From Cyclobacteriaceae bacterium (GTDB lineage: Bacteria > Bacteroidota > Bacteroidia > Cytophagales > Cyclobacteriaceae): a stretch of DNA of 6,967 bases. Under the pieces are notes generated by a model that did not search any database, was not told where the DNA came from, and saw only the letters and a program-made list of their open reading frames with translations. A program made the translations under genes and the position numbers. The stretch spans positions 1-6,967 of the forward strand of contig JALWRJ010000183.1 in assembly GCA_026994125.1 (NCBI GenBank), in the 5' to 3' direction. Below are positions 1 through 5,969 of this stretch, in pieces. The stretch's first letter is position 1; each line of letters opens with the position of its first letter.

Positions 1-1026
1 CAATCTTTTCAGCAAAACCTGCCCATAGTGCCTATTACAGATGTAACTATTAAAAACAATAATTTAATTGCAGCTACCCAAGGGCGTAGCTTTTGGATAA
101 TTGATGATTTAACCGTGGTGCATCAGATAGCTAAGGTCAAGGCTAATCAGGTGTTGCTGTTGCAGCCCATGCCTGCTTACCGCATGGCCGGTGGCAGTGG
201 TGCCAAAACCCTGACAGCCGGAGAGAACCATCCTGGTGGAGTACCAACGTATTTTTACCTGCCTAACGAACCCGATACAACTCAGTTAGTGCAGCTTACA
301 TATTTAACGGCTACAGGCGATACCATTCGAAGCTTTAGCAGTACAGCCAAGGATAAAAAAGACAAATTAACAGTACATAAAGGGCTTAATAGGTTTGTTT
401 GGAATATGCGCTACCCCGATGCAACAACATTTGATGGTATGATTCTTTGGTGGGCAAGCACCTCCGGCCCAAAGGCTGTTCCGGGTACGTATCAGGTAAG
501 TTTGCAAGCGGATGGGCAAACTTATCAGCAGTCTTTCCAAATACGGAAAGACCCACGCACCGAAGCTACCCAGGAAGATTTGCAAGCACAGTTCGATTTT
601 TTGATGGATGTTAGTACAAAACTGTCTGAGACCCACCAAGCCATTATTGATATTCGGAAAGCTCGTAAGCAAATACAATTTGTGCAAGCCAATTTTTCTA
701 AAGAGCATGTGGCTTTAAACGATACCGCTAAAGCTATTTTAGCTCGAATGAAAGCTATTGAAGAGGCCCTGTATCAAACTAAAAATCGCAGTGGGCAGGA
801 TCCCCTTAATTTTCCTATTAAGCTCAACAATAAGCTAGGCCATTTAGGGGCATTGGCTTCCATGGGCGATTACCCTCCTACCAGTCAGGATGAAGCTTTT
901 AGGAAAGAAGTTACTGCGCTAATTGATGCTGAACTTGCCAAGTTGAAAGTTATTTTTAATATAGATATTCCGGATTTTAACCAACTAGTTATCAAAGCCA
1001 AAATTCCGGCTGTAAAATTAGAATAG
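1..1026 (+). CDS. BNR/sortilin-like glycosyl hydrolase family protein, C-terminal part (5' truncated by window edge)
   Basis: The frame is open from the first base, so this is the last 341 or so codons of a longer gene. The GTG at 28 lies inside the conserved run NLPIVPITD and is not a start. The opening segment (QNLPIVPITDV, then ATQGRSFWIIDDLT) is the end of the beta-propeller seen in large exported proteins annotated as VPS10/sortilin-like or BNR-repeat 'glycosyl hydrolases', usually about 1000 residues long. It is followed by the family's post-propeller beta-sandwich, with GENHPGGVPTYFYLP, FVWNMRYPDA and the hallmark MILWWASTSGPKAVPGTY, then RKDPR. A helical tail (LQAQFDFLMDVSTKLSETH, later PIKLNNKLGHL) closes the protein. 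No catalytic activity can be read from this part, and the family's 'hydrolase' label is mostly untested. The protein is probably exported, but the signal peptide would lie outside the window. The TAG stop is at 1024-1026; I see no clear terminator after it. Confidence 0.88.
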   Translation, partial: QSFQQNLPIVPITDVTIKNNNLIAATQGRSFWIIDDLTVVHQIAKVKANQVLLLQPMPAYRMAGGSGAKTLTAGENHPGGVPTYFYLPNEPDTTQLVQLTYLTATGDTIRSFSSTAKDKKDKLTVHKGLNRFVWNMRYPDATTFDGMILWWASTSGPKAVPGTYQVSLQADGQTYQQSFQIRKDPRTEATQEDLQAQFDFLMDVSTKLSETHQAIIDIRKARKQIQFVQANFSKEHVALNDTAKAILARMKAIEEALYQTKNRSGQDPLNFPIKLNNKLGHLGALASMGDYPPTSQDEAFRKEVTALIDAELAKLKVIFNIDIPDFNQLVIKAKIPAVKLE

Positions 1027-1073
1027 TCTGCTTATGGTGGATAAAATTAATGAAACTATGGGATGAATGCCGA

Positions 1074-1106
1074 TTTGTTGTTACTAATTTTGATATCCTA
1101 ATTATG
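1074..1106 (+). promoter_or_regulatory. Candidate Bacteroidota promoter for the DJ-1/PfpI lipoprotein gene
   Basis: Two overlapping possibilities lie in the 118-nt gap before the gene. TTTG at 1074-1077, a 21-nt spacer and TAATTATG at 1099-1106 match the -33/-7 pair with one mismatch. A perfect -7 element, TAATTTTG, sits at 1085-1092 but has no -33 TTTG at the right distance. Either would give a leader of about 35-50 nt. This is a consensus match only. Confidence 0.4.
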
Positions 1107-1144
1107 GGTCAATAACAGGGTGCTGAACCTCTAGCTTAGCGATT

Positions 1145-1885
1145 ATGAAAAAACTACTACTACTTAGCTTACTTTTTGCCCTTGGGTGTTCATCCAAACA
1201 GCAAAAACAAATCGAAGAAAACCAACCTGTAACAAACCACACTAGCCCTAAATTGGAAGCCAACAGGTATAATGTGGCTATATTAATTATGGATGGCACC
1301 TTTAATACGGAGTTTACGGCTCCATACGATATATTTCAGCATACACAGTACCGAAAAGGGATTAAGGCCATGAATGTATTTACCGTGGCAAACACCAACG
1401 ATGTTATTACCACTTTTGAAGGCATGCGGGTGCTCCCCGATTTTAATTATGTAACCGATTCGCTACCACCCATCGATATTTTAGTAGTGCCTAGTGCGGA
1501 ACACCATTTAGATACCGATTTGGAAGACACAGTAATGCTTAATTTTGTTCGTAAGGTAGATAAAACCACAACGTTTGTTACCTCGCATTGCGATGGTGCC
1601 TTTGTGCTGGCCAAGGCAGGTGTGCTAAATGGTAAAGCATCAACCACCTTTCCCGGTGATATAGCAACCTACCGAGCCATGTTTCCTACACTTACCATTT
1701 ACGATAGCCTGTACATAGTACACGATGGCAAATACATTACTACCTCGGGCGGAGCTCGTTCGTTTGATGGTGCCTTGTACCTTTGCGAACTACTCTATGG
1801 CAAGCAAGTAGCACAACGCCTGGCACAAGGTTTGGTAATAGACTGGCAACTGGAACAAGTACCACATCGAAAGGTGCAACCTTAG
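1145..1885 (+). CDS. DJ-1/PfpI family lipoprotein (GATase1-like domain)
   Basis: A 246-residue protein that begins with a lipoprotein signal (MKKLLLLSLLFALGC, acylated Cys15), followed by a polar linker of about 25 residues. Residues 42-235 form one DJ-1/PfpI domain: the first strand YNVAILIMDG, the acidic residue Glu56 in TEFTAPYDIF (equivalent to Glu18 of DJ-1 or Asp17 of isonitrile hydratase), ILVVPS at 112-117, and the nucleophile elbow TSHCDGAFVLAKAGVLNGK with Cys149. The pattern after the elbow and the later TTSGGARSFDGALYL resemble the ligand domain of GATase1-type AraC regulators and isonitrile hydratases. There is no DNA-binding domain here, so it is not such a regulator. An amidase, hydratase or glyoxalase-like activity is possible from the intact Cys/Glu pair, but the substrate is unknown. 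The signal places it in the periplasm or on an outer membrane leaflet. The ATG at 1145 is the only start that keeps the signal intact. Confidence 0.85.
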   Translation: MKKLLLLSLLFALGCSSKQQKQIEENQPVTNHTSPKLEANRYNVAILIMDGTFNTEFTAPYDIFQHTQYRKGIKAMNVFTVANTNDVITTFEGMRVLPDFNYVTDSLPPIDILVVPSAEHHLDTDLEDTVMLNFVRKVDKTTTFVTSHCDGAFVLAKAGVLNGKASTTFPGDIATYRAMFPTLTIYDSLYIVHDGKYITTSGGARSFDGALYLCELLYGKQVAQRLAQGLVIDWQLEQVPHRKVQP

Positions 1886-1900
1886 GGGTTATTTCTTTTC

Positions 1901-1931
1901 TTTGATTAACACCCTAAATTACCTATTTTTA
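1901..1931 (+). promoter_or_regulatory. Bacteroidota-type promoter for the helix-turn-helix regulator
   Basis: TTTG at 1901-1904, a 19-nt spacer and TATTTTTA at 1924-1931 fit the TTTG-N19-TAnnTTTG consensus with a single mismatch (final A for G). Transcription would start near 1936, leaving a leader of about 45 nt to the ATG at 1982. This is the best-matching promoter in the window with a normal leader, and it makes the regulator independent of the DJ-1 gene upstream. Confidence 0.55.
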
Positions 1932-1981
1932 CTCTGCAAGCTCAACTAACTAATGTGGGTGGTAAGCAAAAAGAATATGCC

Positions 1982-2980
1982 ATGCAAAAGGCTGTTGAAA
2001 TACAAAACCGGATATTTGAAAAAATAAAGCGACTATTGCCGGAAAACACTTCGTTTGTTGATGAGTTAGCATTTAAATTAAACATTAGCACTGATAGTGC
2101 ATACCGCAGACTAAGGGGCGAAAAGCTGATGTCTATTGAAGAACTTCTTACCTTGGGCTTAGCTTACAATATTTCGTTCGATTCGCTGTTGCAAAATGAT
2201 CTCAACCATATTTCATTTAACTACCGCTCTATTAATGGTAATATAAGTTTTGAGGCTTATTTTAACTCTATTCTCGAAAACCTGAAACGGGTACAAAGCT
2301 TTTCACAAAAAGAACTTATTTATATTGCTAAAGACCTCCCTTTGATGCAGTATTTTGAATACCCGGCCATTACGGCTTTTAAACTATTTTTTTGGTATAA
2401 AACCATATTGCAAGACCCCGCTTTTGTTACCGAAAATTACCAGCCCAAACTAATACCCAACAGCATTTTTGAAACCGGCAGGCAAATTCGTGGGGTGTAT
2501 ATTAAAGTTCCGGTAATTGAAGTCTGGAATAAGGAAACCATCAACAGCACCCTAAACCAAATTGAGTATTATTACGATTGTGGCTATTTTAAATCTAATG
2601 AGGACTTACTACAGGTATTTAAAGAGCTAAAACAACTGATTAACCATGTAAAAACGGATGCTTCATTAGGTTACAAAACATCGCTGGTACACCCGGCAAC
2701 CGAAGATAAAAGCAACTACAAACTATACATCAACGAAATTATTTTGGGCGACAACACTATTTTTTTTGATTTGGGCGACCAGCAAGTAGCTAACATTACT
2801 CATAATGTGCTTAACATACTTACCACCAGTAACCCGGATTTTTGCAGGGAAACCCATAAGGTAATTAAAAATATTATCAAAAAATCGAATTTAATAAGTG
2901 TAGAATCAGAACGGGAACGCAATCGCTTTTTCAAAAATATTATTGCTAAAATAGATGTACTGGAACAAAAGTGCCAATAA
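1982..2980 (+). CDS. Helix-turn-helix transcriptional regulator, Bacteroidota type
   Basis: A 332-residue protein from the ATG at 1982. An in-frame GTG at 1955 would add nine residues (MGGKQKEYA), but they look like leader sequence, so I prefer the ATG. Residues 25-65 form a Xre/BetR-like helix-turn-helix: FVDELAFKLN, then the recognition segment NISTDSAYRRLRG, then SIEELLTLGLAYNIS. The remaining 260 or so residues are mostly helical with aromatic clusters and no catalytic motif I recognise. They end in a charged tail, SVESERERNRFFKNI, of a kind I associate with this group of cytoplasmic Bacteroidota regulators. No signal peptide or membrane segment is present, so it should act on DNA in the cytoplasm. 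Targets and inducer are unknown. Its immediate neighbours (the DJ-1 lipoprotein upstream, the convergent toast-rack gene downstream) are candidates by position only. Confidence 0.8.
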   Translation: MQKAVEIQNRIFEKIKRLLPENTSFVDELAFKLNISTDSAYRRLRGEKLMSIEELLTLGLAYNISFDSLLQNDLNHISFNYRSINGNISFEAYFNSILENLKRVQSFSQKELIYIAKDLPLMQYFEYPAITAFKLFFWYKTILQDPAFVTENYQPKLIPNSIFETGRQIRGVYIKVPVIEVWNKETINSTLNQIEYYYDCGYFKSNEDLLQVFKELKQLINHVKTDASLGYKTSLVHPATEDKSNYKLYINEIILGDNTIFFDLGDQQVANITHNVLNILTTSNPDFCRETHKVIKNIIKKSNLISVESERERNRFFKNIIAKIDVLEQKCQ

Positions 2981-2999
2981 AACCAATGTGTTGGTTTTA
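2978..2999. terminator. Bidirectional terminator palindrome containing both convergent stop codons
   Basis: A perfect 9-bp stem (TAAAACCAA at 2978-2986 paired with TTGGTTTTA at 2991-2999) with a TGTG loop. Its left end is the TAA of the regulator gene, and its right end read on the other strand is the TAA of the toast-rack gene. The + strand continues into a pyrimidine-rich tract (CCTTTTCTCTTT), as expected for a terminator; the - strand tract is weaker (CACTTTTG). The stem has only four G-C pairs, so its strength is uncertain. Confidence 0.6.
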
Positions 3000-3884
3000 C
3001 CTTTTCTCTTTAAAAATAATATTGCCCATCGATACATCAACGGCAAAAGTAAGCGGATGGCTGCTATCTTGTGTGTAGGCCTCGTTTACAAAAACATTCT
3101 CACTTATTTCGGTAAAAGACTTGGTTAGGCGTACATCGCAGAGCATCGAATCCTCAATTTTAATTTTAACTGAGCAGTTGTTTTTAGGGATAATAATTTC
3201 TAGGGTGCCGGCTCCTACACTTGCATTTACAGAGCAGGAAGTCGTAGGGGCTTCGTCAAAATCGAGCTGCATGGTGCCAAAACCTACTTCGGCATGCACT
3301 ACCCTGGCATTTGCCATATTTAGCTTTTGCACTTCTACATTACCTAAATCTACTTTTATCGAAAAACTATCCATGGAAACCAGGTTAGGTTCATCGTTTA
3401 AATAACTAATATGCACATCGGCACTTCCGGTTTTTACCTTAAACTTATGTACTCGAATACCCGATAAATCAATGTAGGCTAGCCCAATACCAAAAGCTAA
3501 ATTTAAGTTATAAGGAATTTCCTCGTTTAAAACTACTTTCCATACATTGCTCTCCTTATCGGAGGTATTAAATACTTTATTTGAAATAGACTGGCTAAAG
3601 GTTTGCTTGTTTTTATCTTCCAAGTCCAGGTTTACTTCCAGGTTATTATTAAAGGTGGATTTATTAAAACTATGGTTAAACTCATCAATATCACGGTTGG
3701 AATAAACTGCCAGTAGCTCATCGGATTTACCCGGGCTAAGATAACAAGTGCCTGAAGATGAACCGTAGTTCAAAGTTACGGTTTTGTAGCGGCTACTGGG
3801 GGCTATTTTAAAATGCTTTTGCTCTTGTGCCAACACCGAACCGGCCAGGCACACCTCTACTACTAAAATTAAGTATCGCCACAT
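2997..3884 (-). CDS. Exported toast-rack / DUF4097-LiaF-like beta-repeat protein
   Basis: A 295-residue protein with a Sec signal (MWRYLILVVEVCLAGSVLAQ) that probably cleaves after VLA-19. Glu10 inside the hydrophobic core is unusual. From residue 125 onward there is a ladder of Gly-rich strand turns spaced about 20-30 residues: FGIGLAYIDLSG (131), KTGSADVHI (151), DLGNVEVQKL (180), VGFGTMQLDF (200), SVGAGTLEIIIP (222) and SMGNIIF (286). This is the signature of the 'toast-rack' beta-helix-like fold shared by DUF4097, LiaF C-terminal and DUF2154 proteins. Such domains are envelope-stress or adhesin-like modules without known catalysis. There is no lipobox Cys at the cleavage site, so it is likely a soluble periplasmic or secreted protein. 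The first 120 residues are less clear. It is transcribed divergently from tag across a 161-nt gap. A clear promoter was not found; the leader reads TAATATTG on the - strand about 30 nt upstream, without a good -33. Confidence 0.72.
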   Translation of the reverse strand: MWRYLILVVEVCLAGSVLAQEQKHFKIAPSSRYKTVTLNYGSSSGTCYLSPGKSDELLAVYSNRDIDEFNHSFNKSTFNNNLEVNLDLEDKNKQTFSQSISNKVFNTSDKESNVWKVVLNEEIPYNLNLAFGIGLAYIDLSGIRVHKFKVKTGSADVHISYLNDEPNLVSMDSFSIKVDLGNVEVQKLNMANARVVHAEVGFGTMQLDFDEAPTTSCSVNASVGAGTLEIIIPKNNCSVKIKIEDSMLCDVRLTKSFTEISENVFVNEAYTQDSSHPLTFAVDVSMGNIIFKEKR

Positions 3885-4009
3885 GTTTTTTAAATACGTG
3901 CTTTTACCAAAAGGGTTTCAATATTACTAAAATAAAATTAAACCGGCATTAATTCCTTGTTAATCAAAGCTTAGCCTTATAATAATACTGTTTTTATGCC
4001 AGGTTTCTG

Positions 4010-4041
4010 TTTGGTTGGCAGGGCTAAGTAATCTATCTTTA
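4010..4041 (+). promoter_or_regulatory. Candidate promoter for tag, possibly giving a leaderless mRNA
   Basis: TTTG at 4010-4013, a 20-nt spacer and TATCTTTA at 4034-4041 match the Bacteroidota -33/-7 pair with one mismatch. Only four bases separate the -7 element from the tag ATG at 4046, so the expected start of transcription falls at or next to the start codon. No ribosome binding site is visible upstream. Confidence 0.45.
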
Positions 4042-4045
4042 CTTT

Positions 4046-4624
4046 ATGCAAAAAATACGATGCAGTTGGTGCCTAAACTCGTTTGAGGAGTACATTACAT
4101 ACCACGATACTGAATGGGGAGTGCCGGTACACAACGACCAAAAACACTTTGAATTTTTGATTTTAGAAGGAGCACAGGCTGGTCTTAGCTGGGCTACGGT
4201 GCTAAAAAAACGAGAAGGCTACCGCCATGCTTTTGCGGGTTTTAACCCTGCGCAAGTGGCACGTTTTACCTCCGAAAAAATAGCCGAATTGCTTCAGTTT
4301 GAGGGCATAATACGTAATAAATTAAAAGTAAAAGCCTCAGTAACCAATGCGCAAAAATTTTTGGAGGTACAACAGGAGTATGGCTCCTTTGATGCCTATA
4401 TTTGGTCGTTTGTGCAAGGAAAACCCATTATAAATCAGTGGAAAACGTTACATCAAGTACCTGCTACTTCAGCAGAATCGGATGCCCTTAGCAAGGATTT
4501 AAAGCAAAGGGGCTTTAAATTTGTGGGTAGCACTATTATGTACGCACATATGCAAGCTTGTGGGTTGGTAAACGACCACACCACAGATTGCTTTAGGTAT
4601 AAACAAGTGCAAAAGCTTACTTAA
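4046..4624 (+). CDS. tag: DNA-3-methyladenine glycosylase I
   Basis: A 192-residue protein, close to the 187 of E. coli Tag. It removes 3-methyladenine from alkylated DNA as the first step of base excision repair in the cytoplasm. It aligns by eye with E. coli Tag from end to end. The start is RCSWC with [27 protein letters not shown] follows, containing Glu41 and Trp49 (E. coli Glu38 and Trp46, base recognition); then IIRNKLKV, the helix-hairpin-helix region, and the C-terminal [20 protein letters not shown] and [10 protein letters not shown]. The structural zinc ligands are all present: Cys6, His20, His178 and Cys182 (Cys4, His17, His175 and Cys179 in E. coli). The extra Cys9 is not a family ligand. 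The gene appears intact and functional. It diverges from the toast-rack gene and is followed 17 nt later by the Kazal gene on the same strand, so a shared transcript is likely. Confidence 0.97.
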   Translation: MQKIRCSWCLNSFEEYITYHDTEWGVPVHNDQKHFEFLILEGAQAGLSWATVLKKREGYRHAFAGFNPAQVARFTSEKIAELLQFEGIIRNKLKVKASVTNAQKFLEVQQEYGSFDAYIWSFVQGKPIINQWKTLHQVPATSAESDALSKDLKQRGFKFVGSTIMYAHMQACGLVNDHTTDCFRYKQVQKLT

Positions 4625-4641
4625 TATTAATTTCAATAATC

Positions 4642-4872
4642 ATGAAAATGTTAAAAATATCCGCTGTACTTGCTATAGCTCTATTGGCCGTAGCTGCTTC
4701 GTGCAACGAGCAACCCGAAGAGCAACAATGCATTGATGAATCGAAAATTAAAGAAGGCATTTGTACCATGGAATACGTGCCTGTTTGCGGTTGCGATGGC
4801 AAAACCTACGGCAACGAATGCGAAGCCACCAATGCCGGCTTGCTTAGCTGGACTGAGGGGGAGTGCCAATAA
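4642..4872 (+). CDS. Kazal-type serine protease inhibitor lipoprotein
   Basis: A 76-residue protein with a lipoprotein signal ([21 protein letters not shown], acylated Cys21), a short acidic linker and one Kazal domain at residues 30-75. The six domain cysteines are Cys30, 41, 49, 51, 60 and 75, with the family core [20 protein letters not shown] and the closing GEC. Kazal domains block serine proteases by offering a rigid loop to the active site. By alignment with the CTLEY loop of turkey ovomucoid third domain (P1 Leu), the P1 residue here would be Met43, which favours chymotrypsin-, elastase- or subtilisin-like enzymes over trypsin. Because the protein is lipid-anchored outside the cytoplasm, its target is either an own periplasmic or surface protease, or a foreign one. 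It follows tag by 17 nt and probably relies on the tag promoter; I found no convincing promoter of its own. No clear terminator separates it from the convergent gldB. Confidence 0.9.
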   Translation: MKMLKISAVLAIALLAVAASCNEQPEEQQCIDESKIKEGICTMEYVPVCGCDGKTYGNECEATNAGLLSWTEGECQ

Positions 4873-4913
4873 CACCGTAACCGCACCAAACCCATACTTA
4901 CTTGCTAAACAGG

Positions 4914-5912
4914 CTAAAAAACCTTGTACTTTGACTGGGTAAGAATAGCTTTGGCATCGGGGTTGGCCATAAGCTCTTGTAAGGTTATTTCGGGGTGGTG
5001 CTGCATGTAGGCGCGTATAATATCCAGGCCTACCCAGGCGCCAATTCTACCGGGGCATTTTTCGCCAATTTCGCCCACATTAGGTCGTTCGTTCAGGTAT
5101 TTTTGCTTTACAAAATGGTTGGTTTCGTACAGCAGTTCGTTGTTTAAAAAATGGAACCAAATAACATCTTTATTTGCTTCTACATCGTGTAGTTGTTGGC
5201 CGGTGTACCACACAATTAACGAATCGTTGGTGCAGGGCAGCATTTGCCGGGCAAAATAGTATTTCTTGCCATAGTACACCATATCGGCCAACATGGTTTG
5301 GTCGGCCGGGTTTTCTTTTAAATAGTTATTGGCATACAACAGCACTACCGCAGGCACAATGTACTCGGGCTGAAAACGCTTTAAAATATAATTCGGGATT
5401 CCGGGTGGCCTATACCTGGCTCCTTCGCCCAGGTAGTAATCGAGCCCAATAATAACCTGGTTATTGCCCACATACATTTCGCTACTGGCAAACCCGGTAA
5501 CCATGGTTTTAATTTGAGGTGCTTTAAATTGAGGGTAATAGTGCTTTAGTCGGCTAAAGGCCTCACTAAATTGGTGTTCCAACGGGCTCAAATCAGCAAA
5601 TACCTGCATTGTTTCCTGATATAAGGTGTCGGTATAGGGGTTGTTTATGCGTTTAAACAACTCGTAGGCCAATATAGAATCGGAAGGGTACATGCTACGC
5701 CCCAAAAACTCTTCGGCCAATACCGGGTGAGTTTTTATAAAATCCTCTACCTGGCCAGGGTTGGGCAGGTTAAAAAAGGCAGGTTCAAGGCGTTCAATGT
5801 GCACTTCAACCTTATCTTCATTGGTTAGCTCAGGGGCATCAATGCAATCGGACGAAGAGGTGCAAGCCACCAGCCAACTAAGCAAAAAGAGTAAATAGCT
5901 TGTCTTTTTCAT
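4914..5912 (-). CDS. gldB: Gliding motility lipoprotein GldB
   Basis: A 332-residue lipoprotein with signal MKKTSYLLFLLSWLVAC (lipobox LVAC, acylated Cys17). Family features are VEVHIERLEPAFF at 35-47, the short THPVLAEEFLG, MVTGFASSEMYVGNNQVIIGLDYYLG in mid-protein, and the C-terminal block CPGRIGAWVGLDIIRAYM at 286-303. In Flavobacterium johnsoniae GldB is required for gliding; its biochemical role is not settled. It is distantly related to the DUF2268 (YjaZ-like) predicted metalloproteases, but I see no HExxH motif, so protease activity is unlikely. Length matches the family (about 320 residues). The 3' end converges on the Kazal gene across 41 nt, so no gldC follows, unlike in Flavobacterium. 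Upstream is rng, separated by a terminator. The ATG at 5912 begins the only complete signal peptide. Presence of gldB does not by itself prove that the host glides. Confidence 0.88.
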   Translation of the reverse strand: MKKTSYLLFLLSWLVACTSSSDCIDAPELTNEDKVEVHIERLEPAFFNLPNPGQVEDFIKTHPVLAEEFLGRSMYPSDSILAYELFKRINNPYTDTLYQETMQVFADLSPLEHQFSEAFSRLKHYYPQFKAPQIKTMVTGFASSEMYVGNNQVIIGLDYYLGEGARYRPPGIPNYILKRFQPEYIVPAVVLLYANNYLKENPADQTMLADMVYYGKKYYFARQMLPCTNDSLIVWYTGQQLHDVEANKDVIWFHFLNNELLYETNHFVKQKYLNERPNVGEIGEKCPGRIGAWVGLDIIRAYMQHHPEITLQELMANPDAKAILTQSKYKVF

Positions 5913-5961
5913 ACAAAAAAATACCCGGCCACCAGCAACTTACAAAGCAGACAGCCGGGTA
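5913..5961 (-). terminator. Rho-independent terminator downstream of rng
   Basis: Read on the - strand, a perfect 8-bp GC-rich stem (TACCCGGC at 5961-5954, GCCGGGTA at 5929-5922) is followed directly by seven T residues (5921-5915). The rng stop codon is at 5972-5970, so placement suits rng. The loop is long (24 nt), which weakens the hairpin. The T tract ends two bases before the gldB ATG. Confidence 0.7.
5916..5946 (-). promoter_or_regulatory. Candidate gldB promoter embedded in the rng terminator
   Basis: On the - strand, TTTG at 5946-5943 (inside the hairpin loop), a 19-nt spacer and TATTTTTT at 5923-5916 match the TTTG-N19-TAnnTTTG consensus with one mismatch. The -7 element is made of the last bases of the stem plus the T tract. 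Transcription would begin at or beside the gldB start codon at 5912. A T-rich tract can match a -7 by chance, so this is tentative. Confidence 0.4.
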
Positions 5962-5969
5962 AGAAAGGT

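Noticed and set aside
28..30. GTG as a start for the first gene
   Set aside because: The reading frame is open upstream to base 1 and the upstream codons continue a conserved family motif, so this is an internal Val of a truncated gene.
1871..1883. Small hairpin (AAGGT / ACCTT) at the end of the DJ-1 gene
   Set aside because: Only a 5-bp stem with a 3-nt loop inside coding sequence; the following tract is pyrimidine-rich but not a convincing terminator.
1955..1981. GTG start extending the helix-turn-helix regulator by nine residues
   Set aside because: The added residues look like untranslated leader, and the ATG at 1982 begins a typical helix-turn-helix N-terminus. The promoter lies upstream of both, so it does not decide the matter alone.
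3901..3913. CTTTT-ACC-AAAAG inverted repeat in the leader of the toast-rack gene
   Set aside because: It is short and AT-rich, likely by chance; no second copy was seen that would suggest an operator.
4873..4913. Possible terminator between the convergent Kazal and gldB genes
   Set aside because: No inverted repeat longer than a few bases and no suitable T tract could be found in this 41-nt gap.
4733..4942. Reading frame overlapping the Kazal gene on the same strand
   Set aside because: It overlaps the clear six-cysteine Kazal domain in another frame and shows no domain or signal of its own.
5174..5452. 92-codon open frame on the + strand opposite gldB
   Set aside because: It lies antisense to well-conserved gldB sequence, with no recognisable domain or start signal.
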